Shown in pieces: positions 45,465 to 53,289 of a stretch of DNA of 64,000 nucleotides. A program made the position numbers and the translations under genes. The stretch's first letter is position 1. Each line of letters starts with the position of its first letter. Under the pieces are notes generated by a model, which worked only from the letters and a program-made list of their open reading frames with translations, ran no database searches and was not told the origin of the DNA. Source of the stretch: Flavobacterium laiguense (GTDB lineage Bacteria > Bacteroidota > Bacteroidia > Flavobacteriales > Flavobacteriaceae); the NCBI RefSeq assembly GCF_003097655.1, contig NZ_QCZH01000001.1:124001-188000 (forward strand). The letters run 5' to 3'.

Positions 45465-47066
45465 ATGATGAACCAAACCGAAACCACCGAAAAAAAGTTC
45501 CAAATAACAAATGGAATGACTCAGCAGTATCCCGAAATATTGACGGATGAAGCCATCGAATTCTTAACTGAATTGCATCAAAAATTTAATAACCGAAGAC
45601 TTTCGTTATTAGAAGACCGCAAAAAACAACAGGTCTTATTTGATGCTGGCGCATTACCTAGCTTTCCTCTTGAAACCAGAAACATTAGAGAAAGTAACTG
45701 GAGAGCTGCAACAACACCTAAAGATTTATTAGACAGAAGAGTCGAAATCACAGGTCCGGTGGATCGAAAAATGGTCATAAACGCACTTAATTCTGGTGCC
45801 AATACCTTCATGGCCGATTTTGAAGACAGCACTTCCCCAACTTGGAGCAATTTGATGGAAGGCCAACAAAATCTTAAAGACGCCGTAAATAAAACCATAA
45901 CGCTTGAGGACACTATAAAAAACAAAAAATACGAGCTTAAAGAAAAAACAGCAGTTCTAATAGTAAGACCTCGTGGCTTGCATTTGAATGAGAAAAATAT
46001 TCTTATTGACGATCAACAAACATCAGGTTCTTTAATAGATTTTGGATTATATGCTTTTCACAATCATGAGCAATTATCCAAAAACGGAACCGCTCCTTAC
46101 TTTTATTTGCCAAAATTAGAGCACTATCTTGAAGCAAGATGGTGGAATGAGGTTTTTGAATTTACACAAGAATATCTAGGAGAACAAAACGGGACTTTCA
46201 AAGCAACCGTATTGATCGAAACGATTACAGCCAGTTTTCAATTGGACGAAATCATCTTCGAATTGAGAGATCATATCGTAGGATTGAACTGTGGTCGATG
46301 GGATTACATTTTTTCTTACATCAAAAAATTGAGAAAAAACAAAAACTACATCGTTCCAAACCGTGATCAAGTAACCATGACTTCGCCTTTTATGAGTGCT
46401 TATTCGCAATTGGTAATTCAAAGATGTCACAAACGAAATATTCATGCAATAGGCGGAATGGCAGCTCAAATTCCAATCAAGAATAATGAAGAAGCCAATA
46501 ATATTGCTTTTGATAAAGTAGTAACCGATAAACAAAGAGAAGTACAAAACGGACATGACGGTACTTGGGTAGCACATCCAGATTTGGTTCCCTTGGCAAA
46601 ATCGGTTTTTGATAAACACATGCCAACAGCCAATCAAATTCATGTGAAAAGACAAGATGTTCATGTTGTAGCCGAAGATTTACTGGCCGTTCCACAAGGG
46701 ACTATTACCGAAGAAGGGGTTCGGAAAAACATTAGCATCTCTGTTCTCTACATCGCTTCTTGGCTTAACGGACAAGGTGCAGCAGCATTACACCATTTGA
46801 TGGAAGACGCCGCTACAGCCGAAATTTCAAGGTCTCAATTGTGGCAATGGCTTCAAAACGAAGTGATTTTAGACACTAAGAAAACGTTAACCGAAGATTA
46901 CTACCATCGCTTAGCCATGGAAGAATTTGAAAAAATTAAAAAAATAGTGGGGGACGAAAACCACGAAAAACAAAATTATCATTTGGCAGAACAATTGCTA
47001 GATACTTTAGTGGTTAACGACAATTTTATAGAATTCTTAACCCTAATCGGTTACAAACACCTATAA
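45465..47066 (+). CDS. aceB: Malate synthase A
   Basis: 533 aa (start at 45465 or the next codon). Family signatures: TGPVDRKMVINALNSGANTF, MADFEDSTSPTW, IVRPRGLHLNEKN, TVLIETITASFQLDEI, GLNCGRWDYIFSYIK, the catalytic Asp region MEDAATAEISRSQLWQWL. It condenses glyoxylate and acetyl-CoA to malate. It is the first gene of aceB-aceA, and is divergent from its probable regulator. The isocitrate lyase gene follows after 93 bases. Confidence 0.96.
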   Translation: MMNQTETTEKKFQITNGMTQQYPEILTDEAIEFLTELHQKFNNRRLSLLEDRKKQQVLFDAGALPSFPLETRNIRESNWRAATTPKDLLDRRVEITGPVDRKMVINALNSGANTFMADFEDSTSPTWSNLMEGQQNLKDAVNKTITLEDTIKNKKYELKEKTAVLIVRPRGLHLNEKNILIDDQQTSGSLIDFGLYAFHNHEQLSKNGTAPYFYLPKLEHYLEARWWNEVFEFTQEYLGEQNGTFKATVLIETITASFQLDEIIFELRDHIVGLNCGRWDYIFSYIKKLRKNKNYIVPNRDQVTMTSPFMSAYSQLVIQRCHKRNIHAIGGMAAQIPIKNNEEANNIAFDKVVTDKQREVQNGHDGTWVAHPDLVPLAKSVFDKHMPTANQIHVKRQDVHVVAEDLLAVPQGTITEEGVRKNISISVLYIASWLNGQGAAALHHLMEDAATAEISRSQLWQWLQNEVILDTKKTLTEDYYHRLAMEEFEKIKKIVGDENHEKQNYHLAEQLLDTLVVNDNFIEFLTLIGYKHL

Positions 47067-47159
47067 CAATTTCAATAGCAATGGCAATTTCAATGTCAAT
47101 TTTCGAATAAAAAAACCAACAAAAAAATAACCAACAAAATCTATTAAACTTAAAACACC

Positions 47160-48440
47160 ATGAAAACCACCGAAACAAGAATTCAAGAATTAGTTACAGA
47201 CTGGATCACAAACCCAAGATGGAAAGGAATCGAACGCCCTTATACCGCCGAAGAAGTGGTAAAACTTCAAGGATCTTACCAAATTGAGCATAGCGTTGCC
47301 AAAATTGGAGCCAATAAATTATGGAACAGACTTAATTCTCAAGATTTCGTTGCTGGATTGGGTGCACTTACCGGGAACCAAGCCATTCAAGAAGTAGAGG
47401 CAGGACTTGAAGCCATTTACCTAAGTGGTTGGCAAGTAGCCGCCGATGCGAATGTGGCGGGCGAAATGTACCCTGACCAATCTTTATATCCTGCTAACAG
47501 CGTTCCGTTGGTAGTAAAAAGAATCAATAACGCACTTTTACGTGCCGATCAAATACAAGTAGTTAATGGAACTGCCGACAAAAAAGATTATTTAGTACCT
47601 ATCGTTGCCGATGCCGAAGCTGGTTTTGGAGGAAATCTAAATGCTTTTGAGTTGATGAAATCGATGATTGAATCAGGAGCAGCGGGAGTTCACTTTGAAG
47701 ACCAATTGAGTTCTGCCAAAAAATGCGGGCATCTAGGTGGTAAAGTTTTGGTACCTACACAAGAAGCCATCAATAAATTAATCGCTGCTCGTTTGGCTGC
47801 CGATGTAATGGGAACGCCAACACTTGTTGTTGCACGTACAGATGCCGATGCTGCTAATTTATTGACCAGTGATATCGACCCTCGAGATACCAAATTCATC
47901 ACAGGAGAGAAAACCGCCGAAGGATTCTTCTATGTAAACTGTGGCATCGAACAAGGAATTGATCGCGGTTTGAGCTACGCACCTTATGCCGATTTAATTT
48001 GGATGGAAACCAGTAATCCGGATCTAAAATATGCCAAACAATTTGCAGATGCGATTCACAAAGAATTTCCAGGCAAAATGTTAGCCTACAATTGTTCTCC
48101 TTCTTTCAACTGGGCGGCCAAATTATCTGTTGCCGAAATGGAAACGTTCCGTGAAGACTTAGCCGCAATGGGTTACAAATTCCAATTCATCACTTTGGCA
48201 GGATTCCACGCCTTAAACACCAGTATGTTCGAATTGTCTAAAGCCTACAAAGAAAGAGGAATGGCAGGTTATTCTGAACTACAAGAAAGAGAATTCGCAT
48301 TGCAACAACACGGTTTCAAAGCCGTAAAACACCAAAGTTTCGTTGGCACCTCCTATTTTGATGCTGTACAAAACACCGTTACCACAGGAAAATCTTCTAC
48401 AACAGCCATGAAAGATTCTACCGAAGTAGCTCAATTTTAA
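47160..48440 (+). CDS. aceA: Isocitrate lyase
   Basis: 426 aa. The catalytic loop KKCGH is at 187-191 with Cys189; substrate and metal motifs include [46 protein letters not shown], and [12 protein letters not shown]. It splits isocitrate to succinate and glyoxylate, bypassing the TCA decarboxylations for growth on acetate or fatty acids. Follows aceB; ends at a strong terminator. The start is set by [15 protein letters not shown]. Confidence 0.97.
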   Translation: MKTTETRIQELVTDWITNPRWKGIERPYTAEEVVKLQGSYQIEHSVAKIGANKLWNRLNSQDFVAGLGALTGNQAIQEVEAGLEAIYLSGWQVAADANVAGEMYPDQSLYPANSVPLVVKRINNALLRADQIQVVNGTADKKDYLVPIVADAEAGFGGNLNAFELMKSMIESGAAGVHFEDQLSSAKKCGHLGGKVLVPTQEAINKLIAARLAADVMGTPTLVVARTDADAANLLTSDIDPRDTKFITGEKTAEGFFYVNCGIEQGIDRGLSYAPYADLIWMETSNPDLKYAKQFADAIHKEFPGKMLAYNCSPSFNWAAKLSVAEMETFREDLAAMGYKFQFITLAGFHALNTSMFELSKAYKERGMAGYSELQEREFALQQHGFKAVKHQSFVGTSYFDAVQNTVTTGKSSTTAMKDSTEVAQF

Positions 48441-48457
48441 TTTTAAATACCTTTCTT

Positions 48458-48497
48458 AAAAGCACGAAGAAACCCTTATTTCTTCGTGCTTTTTTTA
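48458..48497 (+). terminator. Terminator of aceBA
   Basis: AAAAGCACGAAGAAA-CCCTTA-TTTCTTCGTGCTTTTTTT, a perfect 14- to 15-base stem with a T run. Confidence 0.9.
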
Positions 48498-48537
48498 TTA
48501 AAATCCACTCCTAAAACAGTTAAACAAGAAATATTTG

Positions 48538-48650
48538 GCTGTGACCCCATACTAAAAATGGGCTACTTCACAGACCGCTTAGTCGCCCATTTTTAGTATG
48601 CGGTCGGGCTATCCACGCTACTTCGGTAGCTAGTTCCTATCCCTCACACT
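48538..48650. repeat. Dispersed repeat with palindromic core, family B
   Basis: Arms CATACTAAAAATGGGC (48548-48563) and GCCCATTTTTAGTATG (48585-48600) pair perfectly. The tail has GGTCGGGCTATCC, a short hairpin (GCTACTTCGGTAGC) and CTATCCCTCAC. The GGTCGGGCTATCC ... CTATCCCTCAC frame is one I recognise as recurrent in Bacteroidetes intergenic DNA. It fills most of the 349-base gap between aceA and the peptidase gene. Confidence 0.6.
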
Positions 48651-48789
48651 ATCAGAAAACAAGAACTTTAGTACAAACCATCATCTTTATTTAAACCAGT
48701 CAATAAAATCTCAAAAAAAACAACACAAAAGCTAATTTCTTTTTTAAACTTAGTATTTTTGATGATTCAATACCTAAAATCATTCTACA

Positions 48790-50082
48790 ATGAAATATCA
48801 TCAAATAGACCGCGCACTTTTTATAAAAAATCGCGCAAAATTCACGGCTCAAATGAAGCCAAATAGTGTTGCCGTTTTCAATTCAAATGATATTTATCCG
48901 GTTTCTGCAGACAGCACATTGCCTTTTGCACAACATCGCGATATTTTTTATTTATCGGGAGTAGATCAAGAAGAAAGCATCTTATTACTTTTTCCAGATG
49001 CACCTTACGAAAATCAAAAAGAAATATTATTCCTAAAAGAAACTAGCGAGCATATTGCCATTTGGGAAGGCGAAAAACTAACCAAAGAACGCGCTTTTGA
49101 AGTTTCAGGAATTAAAACCGTGTATTGGTTACAAGATTTCGAAAAAGTCTTAAACGAAATGATGACCTACTCAGACATCATGTACATCAACACCAACGAA
49201 CATTACCGCGCTTCTATCGAAACCGAAACCCGTGAAGCTCGTTTCATCAAATGGTGGAAAGCCAAATATCCTGCTCATCAAGTTGCCAAAAGCAACCCAA
49301 TATTACAACGTATCCGTTCAATTAAAGAGACCGAAGAAATAGATTTAATCCAGAATGCCTGTAACATTACCGAAAAAGGTTTCCGAAGATTGCTCTCCTT
49401 CGTAAAACCAAACGTAACCGAATACGAAATCGAAGCCGAATTGATTCATGAATTCGTACGCAACAGATCCAAAGGTTTTGCATACACGCCAATTATTGCT
49501 TCTGGAAATAATGCCAATGTATTGCATTACATCGAAAACAACCAACAATGTAAAGCGGGTGATTTAATCTTGCTTGATGTTGCAGCAGAATATGCCAACT
49601 ATTCTAGTGATATGACTCGTGTAATTCCAGTTTCCGGAAAATTTACTGACAGACAAAAAGACGTTTACAACGCTGTTTTACGTGTTAAAAACGAAGCCAC
49701 CAAAATGCTAACTCCAGGAACGCTTTGGAAACAATACCATGTTGAAGTGGGCAAAATCATGACTTCGGAGTTACTTGGTTTAGGATTAATCGACAAAGCC
49801 GATGTTCAAAATGAAAACCCGGAATGGCCAGCATACAAAAAATACTTCATGCACGGAACCTCACACCACATGGGATTGGACACACACGATTACGGATTAT
49901 TACACGAGCCAATGAAAGCCAATATGGTATTCACCGTTGAGCCCGGAATTTACATCCCAGCCGAAGGTTTCGGAATTCGTTTGGAAGACAATTTAGTGGT
50001 TCAAGAAACTGGGGAACCTTTCAACTTAATGAAAAACATCCCAATTGAAGCAGAAGAAATCGAGAGTTTAATGAATTCTTAA
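48790..50082 (+). CDS. pepP: Aminopeptidase P family (Xaa-Pro aminopeptidase)
   Basis: 430 aa. An N-terminal creatinase-like domain (about 1-170) precedes the pita-bread M24B domain. Metal ligands: the two Asp in LLDVAAEYANYSSDMTRV, His in MHGTSHHMGLDTHDYG, Glu in FTVEPGIYIP and Glu in GIRLEDNLVV. It removes an N-terminal residue next to proline. No signal peptide, so cytoplasmic. It stands alone with its own terminator. Confidence 0.94.
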   Translation: MKYHQIDRALFIKNRAKFTAQMKPNSVAVFNSNDIYPVSADSTLPFAQHRDIFYLSGVDQEESILLLFPDAPYENQKEILFLKETSEHIAIWEGEKLTKERAFEVSGIKTVYWLQDFEKVLNEMMTYSDIMYINTNEHYRASIETETREARFIKWWKAKYPAHQVAKSNPILQRIRSIKETEEIDLIQNACNITEKGFRRLLSFVKPNVTEYEIEAELIHEFVRNRSKGFAYTPIIASGNNANVLHYIENNQQCKAGDLILLDVAAEYANYSSDMTRVIPVSGKFTDRQKDVYNAVLRVKNEATKMLTPGTLWKQYHVEVGKIMTSELLGLGLIDKADVQNENPEWPAYKKYFMHGTSHHMGLDTHDYGLLHEPMKANMVFTVEPGIYIPAEGFGIRLEDNLVVQETGEPFNLMKNIPIEAEEIESLMNS

Positions 50083-50099
50083 TTTTAATTATCACATAT

Positions 50100-50133
50100 C
50101 AAAACGGCTTTCAGCAATGGAAGCCGTTTTTTT
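50100..50133 (+). terminator. Terminator of the pepP gene
   Basis: AAAACGGCTTTC-AGCAAT-GGAAGCCGTTTT followed by TTT. Almost the same hairpin ends the next gene (51160-51194). Confidence 0.85.
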
Positions 50134-50184
50134 GTTGCCAATAAAATTCGGGCGTGTCCTAATATTATTCTGACAAGGTTCTTT

Positions 50185-50256
50185 TGTCATTTCGACGGAG
50201 GAGAAATCACATAACGAGAGCAACAAATGTGATTTCTCCCTCTGGTCGAAATGACA
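50185..50256. repeat. Inverted repeat of the TGTCATTTCGAC type
   Basis: Outer arms TGTCATTTCGAC and GTCGAAATGACA, inner arms GGAGAAATCACAT and ATGTGATTTCTCC, with a 14-base loop: a long stem with one internal bulge. The TGTCATTTCGA opening is a common intergenic repeat motif in flavobacteria. Confidence 0.65.
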
Positions 50257-50337
50257 CCGCTAAAGTATATTTCGTCCTCGTTTGTAACATTATAAATCCT
50301 CATCCGACTTATCTAAAAAAATAAAACCACAGAAATC

Positions 50338-51144
50338 ATGCAAGCACACGAAATAGATTACCAGATTTTTGGAGAAGAAATGCAGTATGTCGAAATAGAA
50401 TTAGACCCGCAAGAAATCGTAATTGCTGAAGCAGGTAGTTTTATGATGATGGAAAACAACATTCAGATGGAAACCATATTTGGAGACGGATCCGCACAGC
50501 AAGTAGGATCGGGTTTGTTTGGCAAACTTTTGAATGCGGGAAAAAGAGTTCTTACAGGCGAAAGCTTATTCATGACGGCATTTTTAAACCAAGGCAACAC
50601 TAAGAGTAAGGTTTCGTTTGCTTCACCCTATCCCGGAAAAATTCTTCCTATTGATTTAACACAATTTCAAGGCAAATTTATCTGCCAAAAAAGTTCTTTT
50701 TTATGCGCCGCCAAAGGCGTTTCGGTTGGAATAGAATTCTCCCAAAAACTCGGACGTGGTCTATTTGGAGGCGAAGGTTTCATCATGCAAAAAATAGAAG
50801 GAGACGGAATGGCTTTTGTTCATTCGGGAGGAACAATGGCAAAAAAAGAATTAGCCTCCGGCGAAATTCTAAAAGTGGACACCGGTTGCATCATTGGTTT
50901 TACCAAAGATGTCAATTATGACATTGAATTTATAGGCGGAATCAAGAATTCTATTTTTGGAGGTGAAGGCTTGTTTTACGCAACCCTTCGTGGTCCAGGA
51001 ACCGTTTACATACAATCATTACCTTTCAGCAGATTAGCGGACAGAATTATTGCATCGGCACCAAGATCAGGTGGCAACAGCCGCGACGAAGGAAGTTTAC
51101 TAGGTGGACTTGGAAATCTATTGGATGGTGATAATCGTTTTTAA
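50338..51144 (+). CDS. AIM24/TIGR00266 family protein
   Basis: 268 aa beta-rich protein. Conserved pieces: IEIELDPQEIVIAEAGSFMMM-like VEIELDPQEIVIAEAGSFMM, GSGLFGKLLNAGKRVLTGES, GRGLFGGEGFIMQKIEGDG, and GEGLFYATLRGPGTVYIQSLP. A Gly/Ser-rich tail (APRSGGNSRDEGS) follows. The family is widespread; one yeast member acts in mitochondrial inner membrane organisation, and the bacterial role is unclear. No signal peptide. Single gene. Confidence 0.85.
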   Translation: MQAHEIDYQIFGEEMQYVEIELDPQEIVIAEAGSFMMMENNIQMETIFGDGSAQQVGSGLFGKLLNAGKRVLTGESLFMTAFLNQGNTKSKVSFASPYPGKILPIDLTQFQGKFICQKSSFLCAAKGVSVGIEFSQKLGRGLFGGEGFIMQKIEGDGMAFVHSGGTMAKKELASGEILKVDTGCIIGFTKDVNYDIEFIGGIKNSIFGGEGLFYATLRGPGTVYIQSLPFSRLADRIIASAPRSGGNSRDEGSLLGGLGNLLDGDNRF

Positions 51145-51159
51145 AATGTAATTTAAATA

Positions 51160-51194
51160 TAAACGGCTTTCAGTGATGGGAGCCGTTTTATTTT
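51160..51194. terminator. Terminator shared by the AIM24 gene and abiH
   Basis: AAACGGCTTTC-AGTGATG-GGAGCCGTTTTATTTT; the stem has one mismatch. It overlaps the last codons of abiH (stop at 51188), so an invading gene may have used an existing terminator. Confidence 0.75.
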
Positions 51195-52408
51195 AATGGA
51201 AGCTGAATTTGAGGCAATGGTTGACAAAGAGTTTTGTTTACTATTTTTTCTCTCATTAAAGCTTTTTTATTAAAATGACGAGAAATATTCTGAATGATTT
51301 CGGTATAATTATCCGTACCATCCTTTTTTAGATGATAAAAAACCTTTATTGATCTACAATTGTTATGTTCAAAAACGGTATTTAACAAAGTCCTATCTGA
51401 TAACCCACAAGAATGCCCCATAATATACACTTGAAATTTATCACTATCAATATAGCTTAATAAATCATTATAATTTGAATTCTGAAGATATTGAAATGAC
51501 TTAAAGTTTCTTAAATATTCATTATTATTAATATTTTCAATGAATCTATAATCATCATCCATCTCATCTCCAAAACCGAAGTTAATTGGGTCTTCTTTGT
51601 TTGAAAGTTTACCGTGAATAAAATTAACATTTGTTTCTATTCTGTCATTTTGTACGATACCACTATATTTAACTATAGTCGGAGTATAATTAAAATTTAA
51701 AAAATATAATTTATTTACAATTACTCGATTCTTCTCTTCCAGAAAATTGACTTCAATTTTATTTCTATCGCTTAGATTGGAAAATTCTTTTAAAATGTTT
51801 TCTTCATTACTTAATAATGATATTGGTTTTAATTTTTCATGGATTTTTAACCAATCCTGATTTTCTCCGCTAAAATGCTCAAAATGATATTTGGCTAAAA
51901 CTTTTTCCTCTAGATATTTTTCTAAAAGATTTTGTACTTGATTAAACTCTTTATTTAATTTACCAACATTTCCATAATACAAATACTTACCTGGCTCCTC
52001 CTTTGTCTTGCTTTTTAAAATTTCATAGTATATATTTTCAATATCAACCCAATTTTTAACATTCATTTGTTGATTTAATATTCTAAAAAAATCATTTTTA
52101 AATTTCAAAAGGGAAGTTTTTGACATTGTTGTTCTTAAAGGTTTATATAGAAAAAATTCATTTTCTTCCATTTTCACTTTCCATACATTACCATATTTAA
52201 TAAAATAATTATTCAATATGTCTACTAAGTTAGAATAACTATTTATCCCATCATAACTCCCAATTTCATCAATGTTTAATTTGATAAAATCATCCTCATA
52301 ACATGTATTGTTTATATTCTTCCAATAATCGTCAATAAAATCTTTATAAGAAGTTGGCAATCCATGAGCCAAATCAAAACCGTTTCCAATAATTACAAGT
52401 CTGTTCAT
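51188..52408 (-). CDS. abiH: AbiH-family phage abortive-infection protein
   Basis: 406 aa. The start MNRLVIIGNGFDLAHGLPTS is the AbiH signature (GNGFDLxHGLPT), with SYKDFIDDYW following, and VYIMGHSCGLSDRTLLNTVF near the C-terminus is also typical. Lactococcal AbiH aborts phage infection by an unknown mechanism. The gene is visibly more A+T-rich than its neighbours and richer in Asn/Lys/Ile codons. It stands alone, in reverse orientation between two housekeeping genes, so horizontal gain is likely. No partner gene or mobile element remnant is seen. Confidence 0.85.
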   Translation of the reverse strand: MNRLVIIGNGFDLAHGLPTSYKDFIDDYWKNINNTCYEDDFIKLNIDEIGSYDGINSYSNLVDILNNYFIKYGNVWKVKMEENEFFLYKPLRTTMSKTSLLKFKNDFFRILNQQMNVKNWVDIENIYYEILKSKTKEEPGKYLYYGNVGKLNKEFNQVQNLLEKYLEEKVLAKYHFEHFSGENQDWLKIHEKLKPISLLSNEENILKEFSNLSDRNKIEVNFLEEKNRVIVNKLYFLNFNYTPTIVKYSGIVQNDRIETNVNFIHGKLSNKEDPINFGFGDEMDDDYRFIENINNNEYLRNFKSFQYLQNSNYNDLLSYIDSDKFQVYIMGHSCGLSDRTLLNTVFEHNNCRSIKVFYHLKKDGTDNYTEIIQNISRHFNKKALMREKIVNKTLCQPLPQIQLPLK

Positions 52409-52498
52409 ATTTTACAAAATGCTTTCCTCAAATGTAGCATTTAGGAATTTAAAAAATTAATTTTGCAGTTGTAAACTATCAACATAATCCCTGTTCTT

Positions 52499-53287
52499 TT
52501 GGAAACACTTCTCTACAAAAACACTCAAATTTCATACTCTGATACTGGAAAAGGAACTGCAGTAGTCTTACTACACGGTTTTCTAGAAAACAAAACCATG
52601 TGGAACAACTACATAGCAGATTTTTCTAAAAAAAACAGAGTCATCACCATCGATTTATTGGGGCATGGCGAAACCGAATGCTTAGGTTACATCCACACTA
52701 TGGAAGATATGGCCGACGCAGTTCATGCTGTTTTAAACGAATTAAAGATCCGAAAAGCAATTTTTGTAGGTCATTCAATGGGCGGTTATGTGGCTTTGGC
52801 TTTCGCCGAATTGTATCCCGAAGTAACGAAAGGATTTGTTCTTTTGAATTCGACCACTTTTTCAGATGATCATGAGCGCAAAATAAACAGAAATAGAGCA
52901 ATAAAAATCGCACACAAAGAGTACGCTAATTTGGTTCAACTTTCTATTGCCAATTTATTTAGCATTGATAATCGCGAGCGACTAAGTACCGAAATAGAAC
53001 AAGTGAAATTGGAAGCCTTAAAAACACCTTTACAAGGTTACATTGCCGCACAAGAAGGTATGAAAATAAGAAAAAACAAAGAGCACTTGTTACATCTTAC
53101 CGATTACCCAAAATTGATTATTCTTGGCAAAAAAGACGGTGTTCTTAATTATGAGGACAACATCAAACAAGTAGAAGGAACCAATGTAGAACTCATTTCG
53201 TTGCCCGACGGTCACATGTCACATATAGAAAACCAAGAGGAGCTGCTAGCTATTCTAATTAACTTTTTTAAGCAATTTAAAAAATAA
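52499..53287 (+). CDS. Alpha/beta hydrolase
   Basis: 262 aa read from a TTG at 52499 (METLLYKNTQISYSDTGKGT); the first in-frame ATG lies inside the fold. Oxyanion region VVLLHGFLENKTMW, nucleophile elbow VGHSMGGYVALAF, catalytic Asp in ILGKKDGVLNYEDN and His in PDGHMSHIENQEEL: a complete Ser-Asp-His triad. No signal peptide. Substrate unknown; similar proteins include esterases and C-C bond hydrolases. Convergent with the AddB-like gene after two bases. Confidence 0.87.
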   Translation: METLLYKNTQISYSDTGKGTAVVLLHGFLENKTMWNNYIADFSKKNRVITIDLLGHGETECLGYIHTMEDMADAVHAVLNELKIRKAIFVGHSMGGYVALAFAELYPEVTKGFVLLNSTTFSDDHERKINRNRAIKIAHKEYANLVQLSIANLFSIDNRERLSTEIEQVKLEALKTPLQGYIAAQEGMKIRKNKEHLLHLTDYPKLIILGKKDGVLNYEDNIKQVEGTNVELISLPDGHMSHIENQEELLAILINFFKQFKK

Positions 53288-53289
53288 TA

